Assembly: GCF_039555325.1 (NCBI RefSeq)
Contig: NZ_CP154608.1
Coordinates: forward strand, 1,116,001 to 1,180,000
Length of the DNA: 64,000 nucleotides
Direction of reading: 5' to 3'
Source of the DNA: Sphingomicrobium sp. XHP0239
Lineage (GTDB): Bacteria > Pseudomonadota > Alphaproteobacteria > Sphingomonadales > Sphingomonadaceae
Below, one piece after another: positions 8,422-16,731 of the stretch. Under the pieces are notes generated by a model, which worked only from the letters and a program-made list of their open reading frames with translations, did not search any database and was not told the DNA's origin. The position numbers were made by a program, and so were the translations under genes. How positions within the stretch are numbered: position 1 is the stretch's first letter; each line of letters opens with the position of its first letter.

Positions 8422-9726
8422 TTGAGAATCGTCGTTATCGGAACCGGTTACGTGGGCCTCGTTTCGGGCGCCTGTTTCGCCGATTTCGGGCACCAGGTGA
8501 CCTGCGTCGACAAGGATCCCAAGAAGATCGAGATGCTCGAGGATGGCGTCATGCCGATCTGGGAACCGGGTCTGGAACGCCTGGTCGAAGCCAACGTGAC
8601 CAAAGGACGGTTGACCTTCACCACCGAACTCGCGCCCGCGCTGCCGGAGGCCGATGCGGTGTTCATCGCGGTCGGCACCCCCTCGCGCCGCGGCGACGGT
8701 CATGCCGATCTCACCTATGTCTTCGCCGCGGTGGAGGAACTGGCGCAGGCGCTGAAGCACCCCGTGGTCGTCGTCACCAAGTCGACCGTTCCCGTCGGGA
8801 CCGGCGACAAGATCGCCGCGATTCTGAAGGAAGAAGGCGCGCCTGAAGGCTGCACCGTTGCCTCGAATCCCGAATTCCTCCGCGAAGGCGCCGCCATCGC
8901 GGACTTCAAGCACCCCGACCGCATCCTCATCGGCGCCGATGACGATGGCGCCCGCACGGTGCTGCGCGAAATCTACCGCCCGCTCTTCCTCAACAAGGCC
9001 CCAATGCTCTTCGTTAGCCGCCGCACGGCCGAGCTGACGAAATATGCCGCGAACGCCTTCCTCGCGACCAAGATCAGCTTCATCAACGAGATGGCCGACC
9101 TGTGCGAAGCCGTCGGAGCGGACGTGCAGGACGTCGCGCGCGGCATCGGGCTCGATAACCGCATCGGTCCCAAGTTCCTCCACGCCGGCCCCGGTTATGG
9201 CGGAAGCTGCTTTCCCAAGGACACGCTGGCGCTGCTCAAGACTGCCGAGGAAGCCGGCGTCGATAGCAAGATCGTCAGTGCGGTCGTGAAGGTGAACGAC
9301 GATCGCAAGAACGCCATGGCGGCGCGCGTCGAGAAAGCCCTGGGCGGCAGTGTGTCGGGCAAGACCATCGCCGTCCTCGGCCTGACCTTCAAACCCAACA
9401 CCGACGACATGCGCGACGCGCCGTCGATCCCGCTCGTCAACATGCTCTGCGAGAGTGGCGCGACCGTTCGCGCCTTCGATCCGGTCGGTATCGACATGGC
9501 GAAGAAGCATATGCCCGACGGCGTGCACTATGCCGAGAATGCCGAGGCGGCGACCGACGGCGCCGACGTCTTGGTCATCGTCACCGAATGGGACGAATTC
9601 CGTGCCCTCGACCTCGCCGGCATCGCCGATCGCATGAACGGCAATCAACTGGTCGATCTGCGCAACATCTACGACGCTGCGGAGGCCGAACGGGCAGGCT
9701 TCGTCTATACCGGTATCGGTCGGTAG
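8422..9726 (+). CDS. ugd: UDP-glucose 6-dehydrogenase
   Basis: A 434-residue enzyme that oxidises UDP-glucose to UDP-glucuronate for polysaccharide synthesis, using NAD. The N-terminus RIVVIGTGYVGLVSGACFADFG is the Rossmann motif. The catalytic cysteine lies in GYGGSCFPKDTLAL, and GLTFKPNTDDMRDAP marks the C-terminal UDP-binding domain. The start is taken as TTG 8422 because AGGAGAG ends 5 bases before it and the protein then begins exactly at the Rossmann strand. An ATG at 8392 would add ten non-conserved residues. Closely related GDP-mannose dehydrogenases share the fold, but overall length and motifs favour UDP-glucose. Confidence 0.9.
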   Translation: MRIVVIGTGYVGLVSGACFADFGHQVTCVDKDPKKIEMLEDGVMPIWEPGLERLVEANVTKGRLTFTTELAPALPEADAVFIAVGTPSRRGDGHADLTYVFAAVEELAQALKHPVVVVTKSTVPVGTGDKIAAILKEEGAPEGCTVASNPEFLREGAAIADFKHPDRILIGADDDGARTVLREIYRPLFLNKAPMLFVSRRTAELTKYAANAFLATKISFINEMADLCEAVGADVQDVARGIGLDNRIGPKFLHAGPGYGGSCFPKDTLALLKTAEEAGVDSKIVSAVVKVNDDRKNAMAARVEKALGGSVSGKTIAVLGLTFKPNTDDMRDAPSIPLVNMLCESGATVRAFDPVGIDMAKKHMPDGVHYAENAEAATDGADVLVIVTEWDEFRALDLAGIADRMNGNQLVDLRNIYDAAEAERAGFVYTGIGR

Positions 9727-9738
9727 AAACCCGGCGGT

Positions 9739-10158
9739 TCAGGCGCGCGCACTGTCCAGTTCGAACAGGGGGATGGCGACCTCGAACCCCTTGCCCTCGG
9801 CATCGATGAGCTGGAAACTGCCGACCATCGAGCCTTCGGACGTGTCGAGCGGGCATCCCGAGACGTAATCGTGGCTGCCCCCCGGCGCGATCACCGGCAT
9901 CTCGCCGACCACGCCTTCGCCCCGCACTTCGTGCCGCACACCCAGACCATCCTTGATGACCCAGTGCCGGCTGATCAGTTGCACCGGCTGATCGCGTCCG
10001 TTCTCGATCCGCACATGATAGGCCCAGAACCAGCGATTGTCCGCGGGCGAGGATTGCTCGGGCATGAAATTCACGCTGACCCTGACGGTGACGTCGCCCG
10101 TCGTCGCCGAATAGGGAAAAAAGGCCTCGAGCGTACCGGAGAGCGGAGTTTCGGTCAT
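9739..10158 (-). CDS. apaG: Co2+/Mg2+ efflux protein ApaG
   Basis: A 139-residue single-domain protein with the ApaG/FBXO3 immunoglobulin-like fold. Characteristic stretches are FWAYHVRIEN, LISRHWVI, GEGVVGEMPVIAPGGSHDYVSGCPL and GSMVGSFQLID. The start at 10158 (MTETPLSG) is chosen because the upstream extension is an Arg/Pro-rich shadow. The biochemical role in bacteria is unresolved. It lies 11 bases downstream of recO on the same strand and ends 12 bases from the convergent ugd stop. Confidence 0.93.
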   Translation of the reverse strand: MTETPLSGTLEAFFPYSATTGDVTVRVSVNFMPEQSSPADNRWFWAYHVRIENGRDQPVQLISRHWVIKDGLGVRHEVRGEGVVGEMPVIAPGGSHDYVSGCPLDTSEGSMVGSFQLIDAEGKGFEVAIPLFELDSARA

Positions 10159-10169
10159 CGCCCCCGAGG

Positions 10170-10907
10170 CTAGGCGAGTCCGGCCGCACGGCGCAAGCGC
10201 GTAAGCAGCCGTTCTCTCGCATCGAGCGCTCGTGCCGCACGATCGGTCAGGAGATCGCGCTCGATGAAATGGCCCGAAAGGGTCAGGCCGTCGAGGATCG
10301 CGGGCCACTCTCCCGCCCCGCCTTCGAACAGGAACGCGGGCAAGGGCAGCAGCTTGTCGCCATAGGGTTCGGCCGCCCCCCGGCTCACGGCGCGGCCCGA
10401 ACGGGGGCTGACCGCGACCAAGTCGTCGGCTTCACCCGTCACCGCGCACCCGGACAGGTCGAGCCCGTAGCCAAGTTCGGAGAGCAAAAGCAGTTCGAAC
10501 CGCACCAGCCCGCTCGCCCATTCCCGCGCCGCGGCCGCACTGGCGACGGCATCGAGCAGCGCGGCGAAGCCGTCGGCGATCGCGGGATAGGGTTGGCGCT
10601 CGGGCAGGCTACTGGCGACCAGCGCGCAGCTCCATTCGATCGCCGCCGCAGGGAGCGGCTCGCCGAGGAGCGGCCCGCGCGACACCACCAGTTCGACGCT
10701 CGCTTGCGGCAGTTCGTTCTCGCTGCGTGCCGACAGATCGAGACGGACGATGTTTCCCGGCAGGAGAGTCGGCCCCATTCGCCGACCGTGCGCCCCGCGC
10801 ACATAAGCTGCGACCAGCCCCTCGTTCCGCGACAGGCCGCGCACCACCGCACCACGTTCGCCATGATCGCGAACCGCGACGATGATCGCGTCGAGGCTCA
10901 GCCGCAT
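10170..10907 (-). CDS. recO: DNA repair protein RecO
   Basis: A 245-residue recombination mediator that works with RecR to load RecA on SSB-coated single-stranded DNA. The N-terminal OB-fold is recognisable in DAIIVAVRDHGERGAVVRGLSRNEGLVAAYVRGAHGRR. The helical part with RFELLLLSELGYGLDLSGCAVTG follows. The C-terminal zinc-cysteine set is reduced, as is usual in alphaproteobacteria. Nine bases separate it from the upstream uvrC gene, giving a uvrC-recO-apaG run of mostly DNA repair genes. Confidence 0.93.
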   Translation of the reverse strand: MRLSLDAIIVAVRDHGERGAVVRGLSRNEGLVAAYVRGAHGRRMGPTLLPGNIVRLDLSARSENELPQASVELVVSRGPLLGEPLPAAAIEWSCALVASSLPERQPYPAIADGFAALLDAVASAAAAREWASGLVRFELLLLSELGYGLDLSGCAVTGEADDLVAVSPRSGRAVSRGAAEPYGDKLLPLPAFLFEGGAGEWPAILDGLTLSGHFIERDLLTDRAARALDARERLLTRLRRAAGLA

Positions 10908-10916
10908 CGGCTCGTC

Positions 10917-12854
10917 CTACCCGCGCGGATGGAAATAATCGTAGACCTGCCGCGCGACCGCCTTGCTGATTCCCGGCGCCCGCTCGAGATCCTGCAGTCC
11001 CGCCGACTTGACCGCCTTGGCCGTCCCGAAATGCATCAGCAGCGAGCGTTTGCGATTGGGGCCGACGCCCGGCACATCGTCGAGGGTCGATCCGGTGAAA
11101 CTCTTCGCGCGCTTCTGGCGGTGCGATCCGATCGCGAAGCGGTGCGCCTCGTCGCGGAGCCGCTGGAGGTAGAAGAGAAGCGGCGCGTTGGTCGGAAAGG
11201 TAATTTCGCGCCCGCCCGGCAAATGGAACACCTCGCGCCCCGCGTTGCGGTCGGGGCCCTTGGCGACACCGACGACCGGCACGTCCTCGACGCCCGCTTC
11301 CTCCATGATCTGCATCACGCTCGACAACTGCCCCTTGCCCCCGTCGATCAGCAGCAGGTCGGGCCAGTCACCCTTTTCGCGCGTGGGATCTTCCTTGGCG
11401 AGGCGCGCGAAACGGCGGGTCAGAACCTCCTTCATCATCCCGAAATCATCGCCAGGCGTGATGTCGGACTTGATGTTGAACTTGCGATAATTGTTCTTCT
11501 TGAAACCCTCGGGTGTCGCCACGATCATCGCGCCGACCGCGTTCGTGCCCATGATATGGCTGTTGTCGTAGACCTCGATCCGCTCGGGCGGGTCTTCTAG
11601 TTCGAACGTATCGGCGAGGTCGCGCAGCAGCTTGGCCTGCGTCGTCGTCTCGGCCATCCGGCGGTCGAGCGCTTCCTCGGCGTTGCGGCGCGCCTGCTCG
11701 ATCAGCTTGCGGCGTGGACCGCGCTGCGGCTGCGTCACCACGACCTTTCGTTCGGCGCGTTCGCTCAACGCTTCGGCGATCAGTTCGTGCTCGGCCGGCA
11801 AGTCGTCGACGAGCACGGCCTTGGGCGGCGGCACCTCCTCGTAGAACTGCATCAGGAAGTCGGCCATGACCTCGGCGGGCTCCAGCCCTTCGATATGCGT
11901 CGGGAAGAAGGCCCGGTGTCCCCAGTTCTGCCCACCGCGGATGAAGAAGGCCTGCACGCATAGCGTCCCCGCCTTGCGCGCGGCGGCGAACACGTCGGCA
12001 TCACCCAGTCCCTCGGCATGAATGGTCTGCGACCCCTGGATGTAGGTGAGCGAGCGCAGCCGGTCGCGGTAGATGGCGGCGAGTTCGAAGTCCTGCTTCT
12101 CCGCCGCCGCCGCCATCTGCTTGCCGAGCTTGTCCTGGACGCCCGTCGACTTGCCCGCGAGAAACGCCTTCGCGTCGGCCACGTCGGCGGCATAATCCTC
12201 AGGACTGATCCGCCCCACGCACGGCCCAGAACAGCGCTTGATCTGATAGAGCAGGCAGGGCCGGTCGCGCCCGCGGAAGAAGCCATCCGAACAACTGCGC
12301 AGCTGGAAGATCTTCTGCAGGCCGTTCAGCGTCTTGCGCACCGATCCCGCGCTGGCGAACGGCCCGTAATATTGCCCCTTGGTCCGCCGTGCGCCGCGAT
12401 GCAGACGCACCTGCGGAAAGTCATGATCCTCGCGCAGCAGGATGAAGGGGAAACTCTTATCGTCGCGGAGCAACACGTTGTACGGCGGACGGAAGCGCTT
12501 GATCAGTTGCGCTTCGAGCAGCAGCGCCTCGGCCTCGGTCTGGGTCGTGACGATGGTCATGGAGCGCGTCTGCGCGACCATCCGCTGGAGACGCTTGGAG
12601 AGCTGTTTGACCTGCGTGTAGTTGACGACCCGCGATTTCAGCGCCCGCGCCTTGCCCACGTAAAGGACGTCGCCGCGCTCATCGAGCATCCGATAGACAC
12701 CCGGGCGGCCCGGCAGCGTCCGCACCGTATCGCGGATCGCCTTCACCCCCGCGTCGAGATCGGGCTTGCCCGCCCCCTTGACGGTCGCGGTAGCCTTTTC
12801 CTCGTCGAAACGCTCTTTCGCGTCCGGTCTGTCGGGTCGATCCGCCTTGCTCAC
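10917..12854 (-). CDS. uvrC: excinuclease ABC subunit C
   Basis: A 645-residue UvrC that makes both incisions in nucleotide excision repair. Order of domains: GIY-YIG nuclease near residues 45-110 (GRPGVYRMLDERGDVLYVGKA), a UvrBC-binding UVR motif around QDFELAAIYRDRL, the RNase H-like 3' half with EVYDNSHIMGTNAVGAMIV and DLLLIDGGKGQL, and a C-terminal helix-hairpin-helix (DDVPGVGPNRKRSLL). There is no ATG before the nuclease domain. The GTG at 12854 gives MSKADRPDRPD and is the most plausible start. The frame upstream of it is a shadow within the GH16 gene. Confidence 0.93.
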   Translation of the reverse strand: MSKADRPDRPDAKERFDEEKATATVKGAGKPDLDAGVKAIRDTVRTLPGRPGVYRMLDERGDVLYVGKARALKSRVVNYTQVKQLSKRLQRMVAQTRSMTIVTTQTEAEALLLEAQLIKRFRPPYNVLLRDDKSFPFILLREDHDFPQVRLHRGARRTKGQYYGPFASAGSVRKTLNGLQKIFQLRSCSDGFFRGRDRPCLLYQIKRCSGPCVGRISPEDYAADVADAKAFLAGKSTGVQDKLGKQMAAAAEKQDFELAAIYRDRLRSLTYIQGSQTIHAEGLGDADVFAAARKAGTLCVQAFFIRGGQNWGHRAFFPTHIEGLEPAEVMADFLMQFYEEVPPPKAVLVDDLPAEHELIAEALSERAERKVVVTQPQRGPRRKLIEQARRNAEEALDRRMAETTTQAKLLRDLADTFELEDPPERIEVYDNSHIMGTNAVGAMIVATPEGFKKNNYRKFNIKSDITPGDDFGMMKEVLTRRFARLAKEDPTREKGDWPDLLLIDGGKGQLSSVMQIMEEAGVEDVPVVGVAKGPDRNAGREVFHLPGGREITFPTNAPLLFYLQRLRDEAHRFAIGSHRQKRAKSFTGSTLDDVPGVGPNRKRSLLMHFGTAKAVKSAGLQDLERAPGISKAVARQVYDYFHPRG

Positions 12855-12894
12855 CCCAGCGAAGATAGGCGGCGCGGCGTGCTTTTTCGAGGGA

Positions 12895-13791
12895 CTATTC
12901 GCGCCCCCACACGCGAACCCAATCGACCGCCATCTCCGGTTCGCCGCGCTGGATCGCCTCCAGCGTCGACTGGGGCAGGCCGTAATAGGGTGCGTCGATA
13001 TTATTGACCTTCGCCGGATAGACGCCGCCGACCGCGAAATTGAGGATGAGATATTTGGGGTTGTCGTAGGACCAGCGCCCCAACTCCTCGATCTCGGGCT
13101 TCGTGATCCGCCAGTAGGCACGGTCGTCGACCAGGAAGGTCATGTCGGTCGGTGTCCATTCGACGGCATAGCGATGCCAGCCCGTCACGTCCTCGCCGTC
13201 GGGAAAGTAGAAGCGTCTCACCGGTGCTTCCTCGCCCGCATAGCCGGGACCGTGGACGGCGACGCCGATCCAGTCCTTCTCGCCGACATATTCCAGCACG
13301 TCGATCTCGCCCGTGTCGGGCCACTGTCCGTTGCCCAGCAACCACCAGGCGGGCCACACGCCGCGGTGATCGGTCATCTTGATGCGCGCCTCGGCGCGGC
13401 CATAGGCAAAATCGAACTTGCCCTTGGAGTTGATCCGTCCGGAGACGAAATCGGCCGTTCGGCGCTCCGACTGTTCCGCCCCGGCGCGATACTCGGGCTT
13501 GAGCACCAGGACGCCGCCATCGGCGCCCGGCATGGCGGAGCGGAAGGAGATGACTCCCGGCTCATCGACATAGACCTGAAGCTCGTCGTTCACCCAGAAG
13601 TCGGGCCCTTCGACGTTCCACTTCGCCCGGTCCAGCGTGCCAGCGTCGAAATCGTCCTCGAACAGGATCGTGCGGGCACTGTCGACCGGCGCGGTCCCGA
13701 TGATTTCTCCGGCCAGCGGACGCGTGTCGGTGGTGGCGGCACACCCCGCCAGCAGCAGGCTCGTCATTCCGATTGCAAGCGTCCGGATCAT
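12895..13791 (-). CDS. GH16 family glycoside hydrolase, lipoprotein
   Basis: A 298-residue predicted beta-glucanase/laminarinase-type enzyme. The start at 13791 follows an AGGAGAG site and gives a lipoprotein signal with lipobox LLAGC, so the mature protein is expected to be membrane-anchored outside the cytoplasm. The catalytic signature is GEIDVLEYVG near residue 170, matching E-x-D-x-x-E with nucleophile and acid/base Glu. Trp-rich substrate-cleft segments include VWPAWWLLGNGQWP. A perfect 20-bp palindrome lies 15 bases upstream. Exact glycan (laminarin, agar, carrageenan or mixed-linkage glucan) is not decided by the motif. Confidence 0.9.
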   Translation of the reverse strand: MIRTLAIGMTSLLLAGCAATTDTRPLAGEIIGTAPVDSARTILFEDDFDAGTLDRAKWNVEGPDFWVNDELQVYVDEPGVISFRSAMPGADGGVLVLKPEYRAGAEQSERRTADFVSGRINSKGKFDFAYGRAEARIKMTDHRGVWPAWWLLGNGQWPDTGEIDVLEYVGEKDWIGVAVHGPGYAGEEAPVRRFYFPDGEDVTGWHRYAVEWTPTDMTFLVDDRAYWRITKPEIEELGRWSYDNPKYLILNFAVGGVYPAKVNNIDAPYYGLPQSTLEAIQRGEPEMAVDWVRVWGRE

Positions 13792-13805
13792 GCGGGCTCT
13801 CCTTC

Positions 13806-13825
13806 CCTTGTGAACGTTCACAAGG
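13806..13825. promoter_or_regulatory. perfect 20-bp palindromic operator before GH16 gene
   Basis: CCTTGTGAACGTTCACAAGG is an exact palindrome centred on CG, 15 bases upstream of the GH16 start codon and next to its ribosome site. The TGTGAACGTTCACA core resembles LacI-family operators. No LacI-type regulator is encoded in the window, so it would act in trans. Confidence 0.65.
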
Positions 13826-13868
13826 AATGTGCCCCACGAAATCGCCGCTGTCCAGAGACGCGCAACCC

Positions 13869-14582
13869 TCAGGCGGGGGCGGCGTCCTTCTCGTCCTCGA
13901 GCAGCCAGTCGACCGCCGCCGCCGCATGGATCGCGGTGCTGTCGTAGACCGGAAGCACGTTGGCCCGCGCATCGACCGCCAGCACCAGCTCGGTACAGGC
14001 GAGGACGACCCCATCGGCCTTCTGCTTGTCGAGTTCGGTGATCACACTCTTCAACTCGCGCTGGCTGTTGCGGGTCACGATCCCCTTGGCGAGCTCCTCG
14101 AAGATGATGCCGTCGACGGTGTCGATCACCGGTTCGGGCAATTCCATCACCTCGAACCCCGCGGCCTCGTAACGCTCGCGCGCGAACCCCTCGCTCATCA
14201 GGATCCGCGTCCCCAGCAGCGCGATGCGCTGTCGCTCGTCCTCCTTCAACCGCGCGGTCACGGCATCGGCGATGTGAAGGATCGGCAGATCGGTCGCTTC
14301 GGCGACGTCGTCGGCGTAGCGGTTGGTCGTGTTCGACGCGATCAGGATCGCTTCCGCCCCGCCGGCTTTCAGCGCCTCGCCCGCCGCCACGATCCGCCGC
14401 CCCGCGCGCTTCTTCTGCCCCGCACGCTGCAACTTGGCGTAGGGCGCCAGGTCGATGCTTTCGATCAGCAGCCGCGCGGAATGGAGCCCGCCCATCCGCC
14501 GCGCGACGCCCTCGTTGATGTGACGATAGTAGAGCGCGGTCGAGTTCCAGCTCGTCCCGCCGATGATCCCCAGTTTGCGCAC
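13869..14582 (-). CDS. aspartate/glutamate racemase family protein
   Basis: A 237-residue member of the Asp/Glu racemase superfamily. The N-terminus KLGIIGGTSWNSTALYYRHINEGV is typical. The second catalytic cysteine is present in VVLACTELVLAVD. At the first catalytic site the sequence is IASNTTNRYAD, with Ser where many members have Cys. Known E. coli YgeA-type racemases use a Thr/Cys pair there, so this variation does not by itself mean loss of function. Substrate amino acid not determined. The 77-base gap to the GH16 gene holds the palindromic operator. Confidence 0.85.
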   Translation of the reverse strand: MRKLGIIGGTSWNSTALYYRHINEGVARRMGGLHSARLLIESIDLAPYAKLQRAGQKKRAGRRIVAAGEALKAGGAEAILIASNTTNRYADDVAEATDLPILHIADAVTARLKEDERQRIALLGTRILMSEGFARERYEAAGFEVMELPEPVIDTVDGIIFEELAKGIVTRNSQRELKSVITELDKQKADGVVLACTELVLAVDARANVLPVYDSTAIHAAAAVDWLLEDEKDAAPA

Positions 14583-14665
14583 GTGCTGCGAAGCTCCCCT
14601 TGCCCCCGCGACCGGGGCAATCCGGCTGGGGGCTTTAACCCAGTAAGCGGTTGAATGATGGCCCC

Positions 14666-16306
14666 TTAGTCGAGCTTTTTGACGATTTCCTCAACCATTT
14701 TCTTGGCATCGGACAGAAGCATCATCGTCTGGTCGCGAAAGAACAGCTCGTTCTCCACCCCGGCATAGCCCGCTCCGCCCATCGACCGCTTGATGAACAA
14801 TGTCGTGCGCGCCTTTTCCACGTCGAGCACCGGCATGCCGTAGATCGGCGAGGATTTGTCGGTCTTGGCGCTGGGATTGGTCACGTCATTGGCACCGATG
14901 ACGAAGGCGACGTCCGCCTGCGCGAATTCGCTGTTGATGTCTTCCAGCTCGAACACCTCGTCGTACGGCACGCTGGCCTCGGCGAGCAGCACGTTCATAT
15001 GCCCCGGCATCCGACCGGCGACGGGATGGATCGCATATTTGACCTCGACGCCCTTCTCCTTGAGCAGATCGACCATTTCGCGCAGGGCATGCTGCGCCTG
15101 TGCCACCGCCATCCCGTATCCGGGAACGATGATGACCTTGTCGGCCTGGCCCAACATGAAAGCGGCGTCCTCGGCGCTGCCCTGCTTGTAGGGACGATCG
15201 ATCGCAGGGCCCGTGTCGCCGCCGCCCCCGCTGTCCTGACCGAAGCCGCCGGCGATCACGCTGATGAAGCTGCGGTTCATCGCCTTGCACATGATGTAGG
15301 AAAGGATCGCACCCGACGATCCGACCAGCGCGCCGGTAATGATCATCGCGCTGTTGCCGAGCGTGAAACCCATCGCCGCGGCCGCCCAGCCCGAATAGCT
15401 GTTCAGCATGCTGACGACGACCGGCATGTCCGCCCCGCCGATGGGGATGATCAGCAGGAATCCGACGAGAAACGCCAGAACGGTGATCGCGATGAAGAGT
15501 TCGGGGGAGGCGAACATCGCGGTCGCGAAGATGCCAGTCAGCACGACGATCGCAACGAGCGTGCCCAGGTTGATGACATGGCGCGCGGGAAGCAGGATGG
15601 GCGAACCGCTCATCCGTCCCGACAGCTTGGCGAAGGCGATGACGCTACCGGAAAAGGTGATCGCGCCAATGGCGACGCCCAGCGCCATCTCGATCCGGCT
15701 GACCGTGCCGATGGCGAAGTCGGACGTGCCCCCGACGGGGACGAGAAGTCCGAACGCCTCGGGGTTCATGAAGGCAGCCCAGCCGACCAGGACCGCGGCA
15801 AGACCGACAAGACTGTGGAACGCGGCGACCAGCTCGGGCATCGCGGTCATCGCGATGCGCCGCGCAATGGTCAGACCGATCGCGGCGCCGATCGCGATCG
15901 CGCCCAGGATCGGGCCCAGGACGGACCAGTCGATCTCTGTCCCTTGAATCGTGATTGTGCCGTCGACGACAGGCTCTGTCATGCGACGCGGCAAGTGGGT
16001 GACCATCGTCACGACCACCGCGATCGCCATGCCGACCATGCCGTAGGTATTTCCCTTCCGACTGCTCGCCGGGCTCGAAAGGCCGCGGAGCGCAAGGATG
16101 AAGCAGACGCCCGCGATCAGATAGGCGAGCATGACCCAGCCGGGCACGGGGACATCGTGTCGCGACAGCGATTCTGCCGTGCCGTCGTACCGGTCGAGCA
16201 TCGCTTCGCATTGCGCGACGGTGATGTCGGCGGAGCATTCGACCGCGAAGGCGGGTTCGGGCAACAGGATCGCGGCCGCGATGGCAAGGATCAGGAAACG
16301 CAGCAT
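14666..16306 (-). CDS. pntB: NAD(P) transhydrogenase beta subunit, with signal-peptide extension
   Basis: A 546-residue proton-translocating transhydrogenase beta subunit. It couples hydride transfer from NADH to NADP with proton entry. Multiple membrane spans (residues about 55-340) are followed by the NADP-binding dIII domain with VIIVPGYGMAVAQAQHAL, HPVAGRMPGHMNVLLAEA and VIGANDVTNPSA. Typical PntB is about 460-480 residues. This one has roughly 55 extra N-terminal residues: a clear signal peptide ending PEPAFA, then a short segment with two cysteines (VECSADITVAQCEAML). The start overlaps the stop of the upstream subunit as TGATG, so coupling supports this start. Confidence 0.92.
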   Translation of the reverse strand: MLRFLILAIAAAILLPEPAFAVECSADITVAQCEAMLDRYDGTAESLSRHDVPVPGWVMLAYLIAGVCFILALRGLSSPASSRKGNTYGMVGMAIAVVVTMVTHLPRRMTEPVVDGTITIQGTEIDWSVLGPILGAIAIGAAIGLTIARRIAMTAMPELVAAFHSLVGLAAVLVGWAAFMNPEAFGLLVPVGGTSDFAIGTVSRIEMALGVAIGAITFSGSVIAFAKLSGRMSGSPILLPARHVINLGTLVAIVVLTGIFATAMFASPELFIAITVLAFLVGFLLIIPIGGADMPVVVSMLNSYSGWAAAAMGFTLGNSAMIITGALVGSSGAILSYIMCKAMNRSFISVIAGGFGQDSGGGGDTGPAIDRPYKQGSAEDAAFMLGQADKVIIVPGYGMAVAQAQHALREMVDLLKEKGVEVKYAIHPVAGRMPGHMNVLLAEASVPYDEVFELEDINSEFAQADVAFVIGANDVTNPSAKTDKSSPIYGMPVLDVEKARTTLFIKRSMGGAGYAGVENELFFRDQTMMLLSDAKKMVEEIVKKLD

Positions 16307-16590
16307 CACTTGCGCTCCTTCTTCCTGTACATAGCCAGCATCCGCTGGGTCACCGCGAAGCCGCCGAAGATGTTGATGCTCGCCAGCACGACGCCGACGA
16401 GGCCGAGCCATTTGGCGATCGCATTCCCGCTCGCCGCCGCCGCGATCAGCGCCCCGACGATGATGACGCTGGAAATCGCGTTGGTCACCGCCATCAACGG
16501 CGTGTGCAGCGCCGGGGTGACCGACCAGACCACGTAATAGCCGACGAAACAGGCCAGCACGAAGATCGACAGGATCGAGATGAAATCCAC
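16306..16590 (-). CDS. pntAB: NAD(P) transhydrogenase alpha subunit part 2
   Basis: A 94-residue membrane protein with three predicted spans (ISILSIFVLACFVGYYVVW, AISSVIIVGALIAAAAS, WLGLVGVVLASINIFGGFAV). It contains TPALHTPLMAVTNAIS, the conserved segment of the transhydrogenase dII domain. It forms the membrane part of the split alpha subunit known from Rhodospirillum. It overlaps pntB (TGATG). Its soluble partner pntAA lies 2.9 kb away at 19456-20631, separated by an unrelated opposite-strand gene. Confidence 0.93.
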   Translation of the reverse strand: MDFISILSIFVLACFVGYYVVWSVTPALHTPLMAVTNAISSVIIVGALIAAAASGNAIAKWLGLVGVVLASINIFGGFAVTQRMLAMYRKKERK

Positions 16591-16731
16591 TTGGGCGCCC
16601 CTCCGATTGAACGCGCGACCATGGCAAGGCGCGTCGCACGTGTCGAGGGGCCAGCGACACCGCCGCCGGGCAAGCGGTTAACCGCATTGGGGTTTCCCTT
16701 TTGATAACCTTTCTATGGGACAAGCGTCGTC

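Noticed and set aside
8278..9648. 457-residue extension of the metallophosphoesterase frame
   Set aside because: It runs antisense through UDP-glucose dehydrogenase and has no match to any phosphatase part.
14651..16537. 628-residue open frame on the plus strand opposite pntB
   Set aside because: Rich in Arg, His and Asp without hydrophobic core or motif. It is the antisense shadow of the high-GC pntB-pntAB genes.
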